NCBI GenBank assembly: GCA_016213245.1
Contig: JACRBC010000122.1
Coordinates: forward strand, 1 to 48,732
DNA from: Candidatus Solibacter usitatus
GTDB lineage: Bacteria; Acidobacteriota; Terriglobia; Bryobacterales; Bryobacteraceae
Length of the DNA stretch: 48,732 nt
Reading direction: 5' to 3'
A model generated the notes under the pieces. It ran no database searches. It was not told the DNA's origin and was given only the letters and a program-made list of their open reading frames with translations. This document shows, one piece after another, positions 10,527 to 18,239 of this stretch. Position numbers and translations under genes: made by a program. Positions within the stretch are counted from its first letter, which is position 1. Each line of letters opens with the position of its first letter.

Positions 10527-11087
10527 TTAACCGGCGTTGTCGGCCAGTTCCACCAGCAAGACTTTTTCCGTGTCGTCGATCTCCTGGAACTTCACCTCGA
10601 TGATCTCCCGCGAAGAGGTCGGGATCTTCCGTCCCACGTATTGCGCCTCGATCGGCAGTTCCCTGTGGCCGCGGTCGATCAACACCAGTAGTTGCACGTG
10701 CGCCGGCCGGCCCAGCTCGAACAGCGCGTCCAGCGCCGCCCGGATCGTGCGTCCGGTGTACAGGACGTCGTCCATCAGCACCACGTCCTTGCCCGCCACC
10801 GCGAAATCGATCTTGGTCCCGCTCACCACGGGCCTGTCGTCCACAGTGGAAAGATCGTCGCGATACAGGTTGATGTCCAGAATCCCCACTGGAATCTGGA
10901 TCTTCTCCAGGCTCTCGATCTTCTTTGCCAGCCGCTCGGCCATCGGTACGCCCCGCCGCTTGATGCCGATAAAGGCCAGTTTGGCCGGGTCGTCCGTCTT
11001 TTCCAGGATCTCGTGCGCCAGCCGGACCATGGTCCGGTCGATCTCCGACGCGCTCATCAATAGGGCTTTCTCTCGGGTTAGGCTCAT
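10527..11087 (-). CDS. pyrR: PyrR: pyr operon regulator / uracil phosphoribosyltransferase
   Basis: A 186-aa PRTase-fold protein. The PRPP-binding motif DVVLMDDVLYTGRTIRAAL is intact, together with GIKRRGVPMAERLA and the C-terminal PTSSREIIEV typical of PyrR. In other bacteria PyrR binds pyr mRNA under UMP control, either in a leader attenuator or near the ribosome binding site, and it often has weak uracil phosphoribosyltransferase activity. It heads the pyrR-pyrB-pyrC unit. A TACACT box ends 8 nt before the ATG, leaving no leader in which a classical attenuator could form. Confidence 0.95.
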   Translation of the reverse strand: MSLTREKALLMSASEIDRTMVRLAHEILEKTDDPAKLAFIGIKRRGVPMAERLAKKIESLEKIQIPVGILDINLYRDDLSTVDDRPVVSGTKIDFAVAGKDVVLMDDVLYTGRTIRAALDALFELGRPAHVQLLVLIDRGHRELPIEAQYVGRKIPTSSREIIEVKFQEIDDTEKVLLVELADNAG

Positions 11088-11095
11088 CGCTGATC

Positions 11096-11101
11096 AGTGT
11101 A
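11096..11101 (-). promoter_or_regulatory. -10-like box of the pyrRBC operon, apparently leaderless
   Basis: TACACT on the minus strand sits in the 19-bp gap between the small upstream gene and pyrR, 8 nt before the pyrR ATG. No good -35 was found at 16-18 bp. If used, the pyr mRNA has essentially no 5' leader. Confidence 0.4.
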
Positions 11102-11106
11102 CTACT

Positions 11107-11427
11107 TCAAAACCGCTTCATCCGCCCCCGTACCCGGCGGCTGATCTTCTCGATCTCCTCCAGGTCCTTGAGCGACTTGACGGAAAGCACGTGGCGGTCG
11201 TATTTCTTCATCTCCGCCTCCACGCTGTCCATCAGCTTTCTCATCTGCCCGAGATCTTTCAGATTCTCCGCGTGATCCGCCTTCAGAATCTCTTCCGCCT
11301 GGTTCTTGCCGTTCGGCAGCCGTCCCGGTTCATGCGGCTCCTGTGGCGGGAGTTGCTCGGGAATCGGCCGCTGCATCGCGCCGCTCATCGCCGCCAGCCC
11401 GGCGGCCAGCAACAGGCAACAGCCCAC
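11107..11427 (-). CDS. Small exported protein of unknown function
   Basis: The frame gives a 106-aa protein from a GTG at 11427. It has a short hydrophobic leader (GCCLLLAAGLAAMSGAM), then a proline-rich segment with LPNGKNQAEEILKADH, then charged helices ending EEIEKISRRVRGRMKRF. This layout of signal peptide plus a small helical basic domain fits a conserved hypothetical exported family that I associate with acidobacteria; no function is known to me. The start is uncertain because longer in-frame starts would run into the divergent homoserine dehydrogenase gene. It is 19 bp upstream of pyrR on the same strand. Confidence 0.65.
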   Translation of the reverse strand: MGCCLLLAAGLAAMSGAMQRPIPEQLPPQEPHEPGRLPNGKNQAEEILKADHAENLKDLGQMRKLMDSVEAEMKKYDRHVLSVKSLKDLEEIEKISRRVRGRMKRF

Positions 11428-11435
11428 TCGCTTGC

Positions 11436-11441
11436 TAGACT
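11436..11441 (+). promoter_or_regulatory. -10-like box of the homoserine dehydrogenase gene
   Basis: TAGACT ends 8 nt before the ATG at 11450, matching the leaderless layout seen elsewhere in the window. No strong -35 is visible. Confidence 0.35.
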
Positions 11442-11449
11442 TGAGTTTT

Positions 11450-12754
11450 ATGCAGGACGTCAATCTCGGCATCGTCGGCCTCGGTAATGTAGGTTCCGGC
11501 ACACTCACCATTCTGGCTGAAAACGCCGGGCAGATCGCCCGCAAGCTCGGCTTCCGGCTGCGCGTGGCCGCCGTCTGCTCGCGTTCCGCGAAGTCGAAAA
11601 CCCTGCCCGAGGCCGCCCAATCCGCGTTTGTCACCGAGGACTGGCGCGAGGTGGTGAACCACCCCGGCGTCGACATCGTCGCCGAACTGATCGGCGGAAC
11701 CACCGTCGCCCGCGAGGTGGTCGAAGGCGCGATCGAGGCCGGCAAGTGCGTCGTCACCGCCAACAAGGAGCTGATCGCGCTCGACGGCGCCGCCATCTGG
11801 CGGAAGGCGGCCGCCCGCGGCGTCACCCTCGCCATGGAGGCCTCCGTCTGCGGCGGCATCCCCATCCACGCCGTGCTGCGCGAAGGCATCGCCGGCGACC
11901 GCGTCGAGACCCTCTTCGGCATCCTCAACGGCACCAGCAACTACATCCTCACCGAGATCGAGCAGCACGGCTCCGCCTTCGACGACGTCCTGGCCGAGGC
12001 GCAGAAACTCGGCTACGCCGAAGCCGACCCCACCGCCGACGTCGACGGTTTCGACGCCCGCTCCAAGCTCGCCCTGCTCGCTTCGCTCGCCTTCGGCGTC
12101 CGCCTCCACCCCGCCGCCATCCACACCGAGGGCATCCGCCGCATCTCGCCCATCGACTTCCAGTACGCCCGCCAACTCGGCTGCACCATCAAGCTGCTCT
12201 GCTCTGCGCGCCGCGACGGCGGCGGGCTCTTCGTCAGTGTGCGCTCCGCCCTGCTGGCCCGTAACACCATCATGGCCGGGGTCCAGGGCGCCTACAACGC
12301 CGTCTGGTGCCGCGGCGCGTTCGGCGCCGATACGTTCTACTATGGCTGCGGAGCCGGGCCCAATCCCACCGGCGTCGCCGTCGTCAGCGACCTGATGCGC
12401 GTCGCCCGCGAACTCCGCCCAGCGCCCGCCCACCGCGTCCCGCCCTTCGCGTTCACCTCGCTCGAGGAATCCGCCCCGCTCGACATCGGCCTGCAAAAGC
12501 GCCCCTGGTTCCTCCGCTTCCGCATCACCGACCGTCCCGGTATCATCCGCGACCTCTCCTCCATCCTCGCCGAGCACGCCATCTCCATCGACGCCGTCCT
12601 CCAGCTCCCCGATCAGGACAAGCAGAACCTCCCCTTCGTCATCACGCTGGAAAGCTCCCCCGAGGCCGCCGTCCGGCGCGCCGTCGAAAAAATGGGTAAA
12701 CTTGACTTCATGGTGCAGCCACCTCTAGCGCTGCCCATTGAGCGAGGCTTGTGA
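11450..12754 (+). CDS. hom: Homoserine dehydrogenase with ACT domain
   Basis: Reduces aspartate semialdehyde to homoserine for threonine and methionine synthesis. The 434-aa protein has the N-terminal Rossmann motif GIVGLGNVGSGTL, the TANKEL nucleotide loop, GILNGTSNYIL, the catalytic region EADPTADVDGFDARSK, and a C-terminal ACT domain (~350-425, RFRITDRPGIIRDLSSIL) that normally confers threonine feedback. The start at 11450 was chosen because the Rossmann fold begins at once; the 48 extra codons upstream are shadow sequence of the divergent gene. Its TGA overlaps the GTG start of the next gene (GTGA). Confidence 0.95.
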   Translation: MQDVNLGIVGLGNVGSGTLTILAENAGQIARKLGFRLRVAAVCSRSAKSKTLPEAAQSAFVTEDWREVVNHPGVDIVAELIGGTTVAREVVEGAIEAGKCVVTANKELIALDGAAIWRKAAARGVTLAMEASVCGGIPIHAVLREGIAGDRVETLFGILNGTSNYILTEIEQHGSAFDDVLAEAQKLGYAEADPTADVDGFDARSKLALLASLAFGVRLHPAAIHTEGIRRISPIDFQYARQLGCTIKLLCSARRDGGGLFVSVRSALLARNTIMAGVQGAYNAVWCRGAFGADTFYYGCGAGPNPTGVAVVSDLMRVARELRPAPAHRVPPFAFTSLEESAPLDIGLQKRPWFLRFRITDRPGIIRDLSSILAEHAISIDAVLQLPDQDKQNLPFVITLESSPEAAVRRAVEKMGKLDFMVQPPLALPIERGL

Positions 12755-13413
12755 TTCGTCTTCTCCTGCTTTCCACACTCTCCACGCTGCTTCTTTCCGG
12801 ACAGGCAGCCGATAAGGCCAACGAGCGTTACAGGACGCCGGAAGGCCGCCAGGGCATGTTGGGCAACCTGGGCGCATCCGACCGCGCCGAGCGCATCCAC
12901 GCCCAGGCCATCGTCCAGGCTCTCGACCTCAAGCCCGGCATGGCCGCCGCCGATCTCGGCACCGGCGCTGGCGCCCTGCTGCCCGCCCTCAGCGCCGCCG
13001 TCGGCCCCTCGGGCAAGGTCTTCGCCGAGGATATCTTCCAGGACTTCCTCGATAGCTCCAGGACGAAAAACTTCACCCTCGCCAACGTTGCCTGGATCCT
13101 CGGCACGGAGCGCGATCCCAAACTCCCCGCCAGCTCCATCGACGCCGCCGCCACCGTCGACGCCTACCATCACTGGGACTACCCCGCCGAGATGCTCGCC
13201 AATCTTCGCCGCGCCCTCAAGCCCGGCGGGCGTTTCGCCGTCGCCGATTACTACCGCCGCGCCGGCGCCATGGGGCCCGGTCCCGACGCCCTGGAGCACA
13301 TCCGCATCGACCGCGACGAGGTGATCAAGGAGGTCGAAGCCGCCGGCTTCAAACTCCTCACCACCTCCGACACCGCCCCCGGCAAGCAGTACATCGCCGT
13401 CTTCACCAGGTAG
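12751..13413 (+). CDS. Class I SAM-dependent methyltransferase with export signal
   Basis: A 220-aa protein. Residues 1-20 (MIRLLLLSTLSTLLLSGQA) look like a Sec signal peptide. The rest is a class I methyltransferase fold: GMAAADLGTGAGALLPALS for SAM binding, VGPSGKVFAEDIF, then DAYHHWDYPAEMLANLRRAL and LKPGGRFAVADYY. The apparent export of an enzyme needing cytoplasmic SAM is odd. It uses GTG and overlaps the hom stop by 4 bp, so it is probably translated from the same message. The substrate is unknown. It ends 11 bp inside the convergent FAH-family gene. Confidence 0.85.
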   Translation: MIRLLLLSTLSTLLLSGQAADKANERYRTPEGRQGMLGNLGASDRAERIHAQAIVQALDLKPGMAAADLGTGAGALLPALSAAVGPSGKVFAEDIFQDFLDSSRTKNFTLANVAWILGTERDPKLPASSIDAAATVDAYHHWDYPAEMLANLRRALKPGGRFAVADYYRRAGAMGPGPDALEHIRIDRDEVIKEVEAAGFKLLTTSDTAPGKQYIAVFTR

Positions 13414-14248
13414 GCCGCCGCGCCCCCTGTGTCACCCGCGCGTCCAGCCGCCCCACGCCGTCGATCCGCGACCGCACCGTGTCGCCCGGCTTGATCCGCG
13501 CCGCCCGCGGGCAGCCCGTCGAAATCACATCGCCCGGCTCGAACGTGAAATAGTCGCTGTGGAAGCTCACCAACTTCTCCGGCAGGTGGCGCATGTTGCG
13601 CACGAAGTCGCGCGAGCCCACCGCTCCGTTGATCTCGGTGATCACCTCCAGCCCGGCCACGTCGGCGATATCGTCCGGCGTCACAATTACCGGCCCGAAG
13701 CTGAAGAACGTGTCGATGGACTTCGAGCGCGTGAGGAAGCGCGGATTGCGCGCCAGCACGTCCAGCGCCGTCAGGTCCATCGTCGTCGTGTAGCCGAAGA
13801 TCACCTCGCCCACGTGCTCCGGCGGCACGAAACGGCAGCGCCGGCCGATGATCACCCCCAACTCGCCCTCGGCGTCCACGTCGTTCGACACCTCCGGCGG
13901 CGGCAGCACGATCTCCCCTCCAGGCTCGAACAGGCACGACGCCGGCTTCATGAAGCTGGCCGGCTCGTCCGGCTGCACCGCGTTCAGGTCCTCGGCGTGG
14001 CTCTTGTAGTTCAGCCCGATGCACCAGATCTTCGGCGGCCGCGCATAGGGCAGCCGCGGCGTCACCTCCGTCAACGGCACGCCGGCCAGGCCGCGCAGGT
14101 CCTGGAGCGGCTCCAGGTCGCCGCTCTCGATCAGCGCCAGCAGGTCATTGGGCAGCCTTGTGCCGCGCTTGGCATTCACCTCATCGAACAGCACGGCGCG
14201 GTCGCCGTTGAGTACGGCGGCGCCTTCGGCCGAGCGCATCAGTTTCAT
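13403..14248 (-). CDS. Fumarylacetoacetate hydrolase (FAH) family protein
   Basis: A 281-aa enzyme with a short N-terminal domain and the FAH C-terminal beta-roll. Metal-site motifs are present: IWCIGLNYKSHAEDL, the DVDAEGELGVIIGRRCR region with metal-binding acidic residues, the FGYTTTMDLTA loop, SFHSDYFTFEPGDVISTGCP and RIKPGDTVRSRIDG. Family members hydrolyse or isomerise 2-oxo acids and related diketones in aromatic and sugar-acid catabolism. The start at 14248 overlaps the stop of the preceding homoserine-dehydrogenase-like gene by 4 bp; a longer frame to 14632 is shadow sequence. The exact substrate is unknown. Confidence 0.9.
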   Translation of the reverse strand: MKLMRSAEGAAVLNGDRAVLFDEVNAKRGTRLPNDLLALIESGDLEPLQDLRGLAGVPLTEVTPRLPYARPPKIWCIGLNYKSHAEDLNAVQPDEPASFMKPASCLFEPGGEIVLPPPEVSNDVDAEGELGVIIGRRCRFVPPEHVGEVIFGYTTTMDLTALDVLARNPRFLTRSKSIDTFFSFGPVIVTPDDIADVAGLEVITEINGAVGSRDFVRNMRHLPEKLVSFHSDYFTFEPGDVISTGCPRAARIKPGDTVRSRIDGVGRLDARVTQGARRPTW

Positions 14249-15207
14249 ATGCTCCTCGCTATGTCCACAAGATCGGAGAACACCCCATAGGCCGTCTGTT
14301 CCAGCCCCGGCGCGATGGTGAACACGCCCAGCCGTCCCATCAGGTCCGTCTCCAGCACCAGTAGGTTCGACGTGCCGCGTGCCGAAGCCAGCATATCGTC
14401 CTTCTCCAGCACCTCGGCTCGCACCCGCAGCCTCACCCCGTCCGCAGTCCGCCTCGCCCGGCTCACCAGCGCCACGGTCTTGCCCGACGCCTGGATCTCC
14501 GCCAGCCGTTCCGGCGTCAACTTGCCCATGCCGCGCCGCTCCACCTGTTGCGGCGTCGTGCGCGCGTCCATCAACACGTTGGCCAGCGCCGCGGCCTTGC
14601 AGGCCGAGTCCCAGCCGTCGATGTCGAACCACGGGTCCGCTTCGGTCACCCCCAGCGCCCGCGCTTCGGCGATGCCGTCGTCCAGCGACAGCCCGCGTCC
14701 CATCGCCTCCAGGATCACCTTCGAGGTCGAGTTCAGCGCCCCGGCAAAACCCGTCACCGTTACCCCCGGCAGGTTGTGCCGCACCATGTTGTACACCGGC
14801 GTGCCGTCCATCGTCACCGCTTCGTGCCGGAACTCGACGCCCGCCCGCCGCGCCTCCTCCCGCAACTCCGCGTAGGCGAACGCCACCGGCCCCTTGTTGG
14901 CCGTCACCACGTGCATCCCGCGCGCGAACGCCGCCCGGATATGCGAAATCGCCGGTTCGCCGCTTTCAGGATTCAGCGGCGTCAACTCGATCGCCGCTTC
15001 AGCCTGTGACCTGTCCAGGAACTCCTCCACGCTCGCCGCCGCCGGTCCCCAGGCGGGTTCCTCCGGCAAGCCGTTTGCGTCGTAGGCCGTCCCGTGCCGC
15101 GAGGTGTGCGCGCCCACCACCAGGAACGGGTAGGCGGCGCGCTTCACCTCCAGCAGCCGCGCCAGCGCCCGGCCCACTCGCCCGTAGCCGACGATGGCGA
15201 CTCTCAA
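14245..15207 (-). CDS. Homoserine dehydrogenase-like oxidoreductase without ACT domain
   Basis: A 320-aa protein with an N-terminal Rossmann motif (IVGYGRVGRALARLLE), VTANKGPVAFAY, a variant GALNSTSKVIL where true homoserine dehydrogenases have NGTSN, and EADPWFDIDGWDSACK with the catalytic Lys kept. It lacks the ACT domain present in the hom gene at 11450. The altered loop and its place in an operon with an FAH enzyme suggest that it acts on a different hydroxy or oxo acid; this is inference. It overlaps the upstream DUF4139 gene and the downstream FAH gene by 4 bp each. Confidence 0.88.
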   Translation of the reverse strand: MRVAIVGYGRVGRALARLLEVKRAAYPFLVVGAHTSRHGTAYDANGLPEEPAWGPAAASVEEFLDRSQAEAAIELTPLNPESGEPAISHIRAAFARGMHVVTANKGPVAFAYAELREEARRAGVEFRHEAVTMDGTPVYNMVRHNLPGVTVTGFAGALNSTSKVILEAMGRGLSLDDGIAEARALGVTEADPWFDIDGWDSACKAAALANVLMDARTTPQQVERRGMGKLTPERLAEIQASGKTVALVSRARRTADGVRLRVRAEVLEKDDMLASARGTSNLLVLETDLMGRLGVFTIAPGLEQTAYGVFSDLVDIARSI

Positions 15208-17186
15208 AACTCCAGCTTCTCGATCATGGCGTTCAGTTCAGTCTCCAGCGCCGCGCGCCGCTTGCGCAACTCGCTCTGCCGGTCCCGCAGTTGCGCCAGT
15301 TGCCCGTCGCCCTTGGCCAGCTCCGCCGCATAGCGTGTCACTTGCGCCTGCTGGCCTTCCACGCGGTTCAGCGTGTTAATGTTCTGCCGCAGCCGCTCCT
15401 GGTCGCGGCCGATCTCGTTCATCTGCCCCTCCACGCGCTTCCACTCGTTGTCGGCCGTCGCGATCTCGCTCTTCTTGGCCAGCACGCCCTGCAACTGCTG
15501 CTTCGCCGCCGCGCTGATTGCCTTGCTCTGCGTCCAGGTCAACAATACGTCCGGCGTCATCGAGCCGACCATCAGGGATTCCTCGATCTCGCGCTCTTCC
15601 ACCACCGCCAGTTTCTGCGCCGCCTTCGGCGCCAGCTTCACCGCGAAGCGGTAGCGGTTGGCCGAGGTCTCATCGGCCTTCGGCTTCATCAGTTTCTGGT
15701 CCGGAGTGACCGGATGCTCCACCAGCAGCGTCTTCTCCTTGGAGTCCACGTTGTCGATGCTGTAGGTGGTGATCACCTCCATGGCGCTGCGTGTGAGCAG
15801 CACGCCCCGCTGCGCCTTCACGGACCGCAGCATGGCCTCACCGCTGTCGAAGTTCGTCGTCACCCGCGTGCCCTGGTCCACCGCGTAGCTGATCAGCCGC
15901 TTGTCGCCGGCCTTCAGCGTCTCCATCAGCGCCTCGCCGGCGTAGCCGCCGCCCTGGTAGACCGTCAGCGGCCCGCCGTCCAGCGTCTTGCCCGTGATGT
16001 TGCTGATCTCGGCCGCGTTGCGCGGGTTCAACTGCGAGCGGTCCGAGTAGACCAGCAGCTTCCGCGCGCCCACCTTCTGCTGCACGAACGGCAGCAGCAT
16101 GCTTTCCCCCTTTTTCGCCGTCACCGGCGTCGAGAACCGGTACTCGAACAGCTCCCCCACCTCGCGCGCGGCGGTGTTCACCGCCACCGAGCTCATCATC
16201 ATCGGCGCCGGTGGAGGCGGGGGCGACATCGTCGCATTCAGAGTCATTGCCCCCGCCACCCCCGCTCGCACCCCTCCCACCGCCTTTGCCTTCAGCTCGT
16301 CCCGGACTTCCTCGCTCTTCCTGAGCGCGCCTTCATACAGCATCGGCGCCACCGCCATCTCCTCCGGCAGCGACGCCTCCGGCCGTTGCAGGAACTTCGG
16401 CTCGTACAGCCGGCTGATGAACGACACCGGCTTGCCGCTCACCACCGTCAGGTCCACGTTCGTCCAGTCCTCGCCGCTGGCGTTGTCGACAATCGCCCAG
16501 CCCTCCAGCATCGTGTCCCCCGTCTCGGCCAGCGACAGCCGGTAACTGGACTTCCACACCGCCGCCGGCGTCAGGTAACGCGCCGTGAGCTTCGCCGCGC
16601 CCGTCGTGTCGATGAACACGGCGCGCTTATCGCGCGACCGCGACTGCGCCATCGCCGCCAGCGCGTCCATCAACTGCTGCTGCAGCTTCGCGTCGGCCAG
16701 CTTCAGCCCCGTGGCCGCGTCCAGGTCCACCAGCCGCAGTTCGCCGCCCTCGGCCACCAGCGTCAGCTCCTGCCGCTGCGCCTGGTTGGCCAGCGGCGCC
16801 AGCCTCCCGCTGACGATGGTCCCGGCCAGCGCCTCACCCCGGTACTTCATCTCGATCCGCGCGCCCTTCCACTGGTCCAGCAGCGGCGCCAGCGCCGCCT
16901 GCGCCGGAATCTGGATGCCCTGCTCGGCCAGCTTGCGCTGCAGCGGCTCGCTCAGCTCATAGCGCACCCGCGCCACCCCCGCGCCGCCGGCGTCCACCAC
17001 CAGCGACTTGAGCACGTCGTCCATCTCCGCGGCCTTGAAGTCCAGACGCGCCGCCTCGCCCGCCTGCACCTGCCCCGTCCGTTCATAATAGGCGACCCCG
17101 TTCTTGTAGAGGACCACTCGGGTCACCGGAATCTCGGCCGCCTGCATTACGGCCGCCGCCAGCATCACTGCCACTGCCTGTCTCAT
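15204..17186 (-). CDS. DUF4139 domain-containing exported protein
   Basis: A 660-aa protein with a signal peptide (MRQAVAVMLAAAVMQAAE) followed by VTRVVLYKNGVAYYERTG, typical of DUF4139 proteins. The middle contains TPAAVWKSSYRLSL and GWAIVDNASGEDWTNV, hallmarks of the DUF4139 beta domain, then a Pro/Met-rich low-complexity linker (SPPPPPAPMMMSS) near residue 325. The last ~130 residues form a predicted coiled coil. Proteins of this type are found in the periplasm or outer membrane; the role is unknown. AGGAG lies upstream of the ATG. It leads an operon with the oxidoreductase and FAH genes. Confidence 0.88.
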   Translation of the reverse strand: MRQAVAVMLAAAVMQAAEIPVTRVVLYKNGVAYYERTGQVQAGEAARLDFKAAEMDDVLKSLVVDAGGAGVARVRYELSEPLQRKLAEQGIQIPAQAALAPLLDQWKGARIEMKYRGEALAGTIVSGRLAPLANQAQRQELTLVAEGGELRLVDLDAATGLKLADAKLQQQLMDALAAMAQSRSRDKRAVFIDTTGAAKLTARYLTPAAVWKSSYRLSLAETGDTMLEGWAIVDNASGEDWTNVDLTVVSGKPVSFISRLYEPKFLQRPEASLPEEMAVAPMLYEGALRKSEEVRDELKAKAVGGVRAGVAGAMTLNATMSPPPPPAPMMMSSVAVNTAAREVGELFEYRFSTPVTAKKGESMLLPFVQQKVGARKLLVYSDRSQLNPRNAAEISNITGKTLDGGPLTVYQGGGYAGEALMETLKAGDKRLISYAVDQGTRVTTNFDSGEAMLRSVKAQRGVLLTRSAMEVITTYSIDNVDSKEKTLLVEHPVTPDQKLMKPKADETSANRYRFAVKLAPKAAQKLAVVEEREIEESLMVGSMTPDVLLTWTQSKAISAAAKQQLQGVLAKKSEIATADNEWKRVEGQMNEIGRDQERLRQNINTLNRVEGQQAQVTRYAAELAKGDGQLAQLRDRQSELRKRRAALETELNAMIEKLEF

Positions 17187-17228
17187 GACGCATCTCCTGC
17201 TTCAATGGTATGTTCGGAGGGCGCACTC

Positions 17229-17603
17229 ATGGCGAACCTCTCCCTGCTCCTGGTGGACGACGAAAAACCGCTGCTGGCGCTCCTCAGGAAATACCTCGAG
17301 CGCCTCGGCCACAGCGTCGATACCGCCGAAACCGGCCAGGAAGCTATCGGGAAATGCCGCCACAGCCCCTGTCCCTTTCAAATCGTCGTCCTCGATCTGA
17401 AACTGCCCGACATGCCCGGTACCGACGTGCTTCCGGTACTGCTCGAATGCGCGCCCGATCTCCGCGTCATCATCTCCAGCGGCACCCCCTTCAGCGCCGA
17501 ATCCCTGCCCCCTGCCGAGCGCCCGCGCGTGGCGTCGCTTCTGAAGCCCTACATGCCCAAACAGCTCACCGGCGCCCTCGACGCCCTCTCAGTCCAGCAT
17601 TGA
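17229..17603 (+). CDS. Single-domain response regulator (receiver only)
   Basis: A 124-aa CheY-like protein consisting of one receiver domain. Phosphorylation residues are present: acidic pair D10-D11, acceptor D56 in VVLDLKLPDMPG, S83/S84 in IISSG and K106 in LLKPY. No output domain follows, so it probably signals by protein-protein contact. The ATG at 17229 is preceded by GGAGG about 10 nt upstream. A very long frame that reaches back to 14379 is antisense shadow. No partner kinase is adjacent. It overlaps the end of the convergent unknown gene by 15 bp. Confidence 0.88.
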   Translation: MANLSLLLVDDEKPLLALLRKYLERLGHSVDTAETGQEAIGKCRHSPCPFQIVVLDLKLPDMPGTDVLPVLLECAPDLRVIISSGTPFSAESLPPAERPRVASLLKPYMPKQLTGALDALSVQH

Positions 17604-18143
17604 CTTGAGCCGCCCGGCGAAGTCCTCTTCCTCCTCCGACCAAAGCAACCGCCGCTCCACGGTCAACTCCTCCTCCAGGTCCTGCGCCAGGTGCAGCAGG
17701 CTGCGGATGTTCGATTGCACCGGCTTCAACTGGTCGCTGTACTCCTGCGGCAGGTACAGGTCTTCGCTGCCAAAGTCCACCCGCACGTGCTCGCCGCGCA
17801 GGCTGTCGAACTCCGGCCCGTACACCTCCAGCAGCACCGTCGACGGCTTCAGCTCCCACTCGCCGTCCCACCGGTACAGGTCCCACCGCGCCTCCACCTG
17901 AAATGCGCAGTCCTCGTGCATCAGCGGCTGCGCCCGGCTCACCATGTCCGCAGCGTCCAGCTCCCCGTGGATGATCTCTTCATAAACCGGCGGTTCCTGG
18001 AACGACAGTGCGTGCACCCGCATCACCGCCCCCGGCGACAGCTTCGAGTGCGGAAACACCCCCAGCGCCTTCTTCAAGTACACCGGCAGCGCCAGCGGCG
18101 AATAGCCGCGCAGCCACAGCGAAAGAAACAGCGGGTCGCCCAC
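17589..18143 (-). CDS. Conserved hypothetical protein, acidic, unknown function
   Basis: A 184-aa protein from a GTG at 18143, the nearest plausible start. It contains SLWLRGYSPLALPVYLKKAL, VMRVHALSFQEPPVYEEI, a beta-like EARWDLYRWDGEWELKPSTV, and an acidic C-terminal helix (LAQDLEEELTVERRLLWSEE). There is no signal peptide or membrane segment, so it is probably cytosolic. I do not recognise a family. The frame stays open to 18452, but that part crosses the divergent HicB-like gene and looks non-coding. It converges on the receiver gene with a 15-bp overlap. Confidence 0.6.
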   Translation of the reverse strand: MGDPLFLSLWLRGYSPLALPVYLKKALGVFPHSKLSPGAVMRVHALSFQEPPVYEEIIHGELDAADMVSRAQPLMHEDCAFQVEARWDLYRWDGEWELKPSTVLLEVYGPEFDSLRGEHVRVDFGSEDLYLPQEYSDQLKPVQSNIRSLLHLAQDLEEELTVERRLLWSEEEEDFAGRLKSMLD

Positions 18144-18239
18144 GCCCCCCAGTGTAGTGGGCTGCCGCCCCGCCCCGCCAGCCCACATGGCGGCCACCCA
18201 GCGGCATCTCGCCCGGCATGGACTGGTGAAGAGGGCCGA

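Noticed and set aside
11088..11450. PyrR-dependent attenuator upstream of pyrR
   Set aside because: The gap is 19 bp and no anti-terminator/terminator pair or PyrR-binding loop was visible.
14379..17603. A 1074-codon plus-strand open frame
   Set aside because: It is antisense to the oxidoreductase and DUF4139 genes. Only the final 125 codons, the receiver protein from 17229, are supported.
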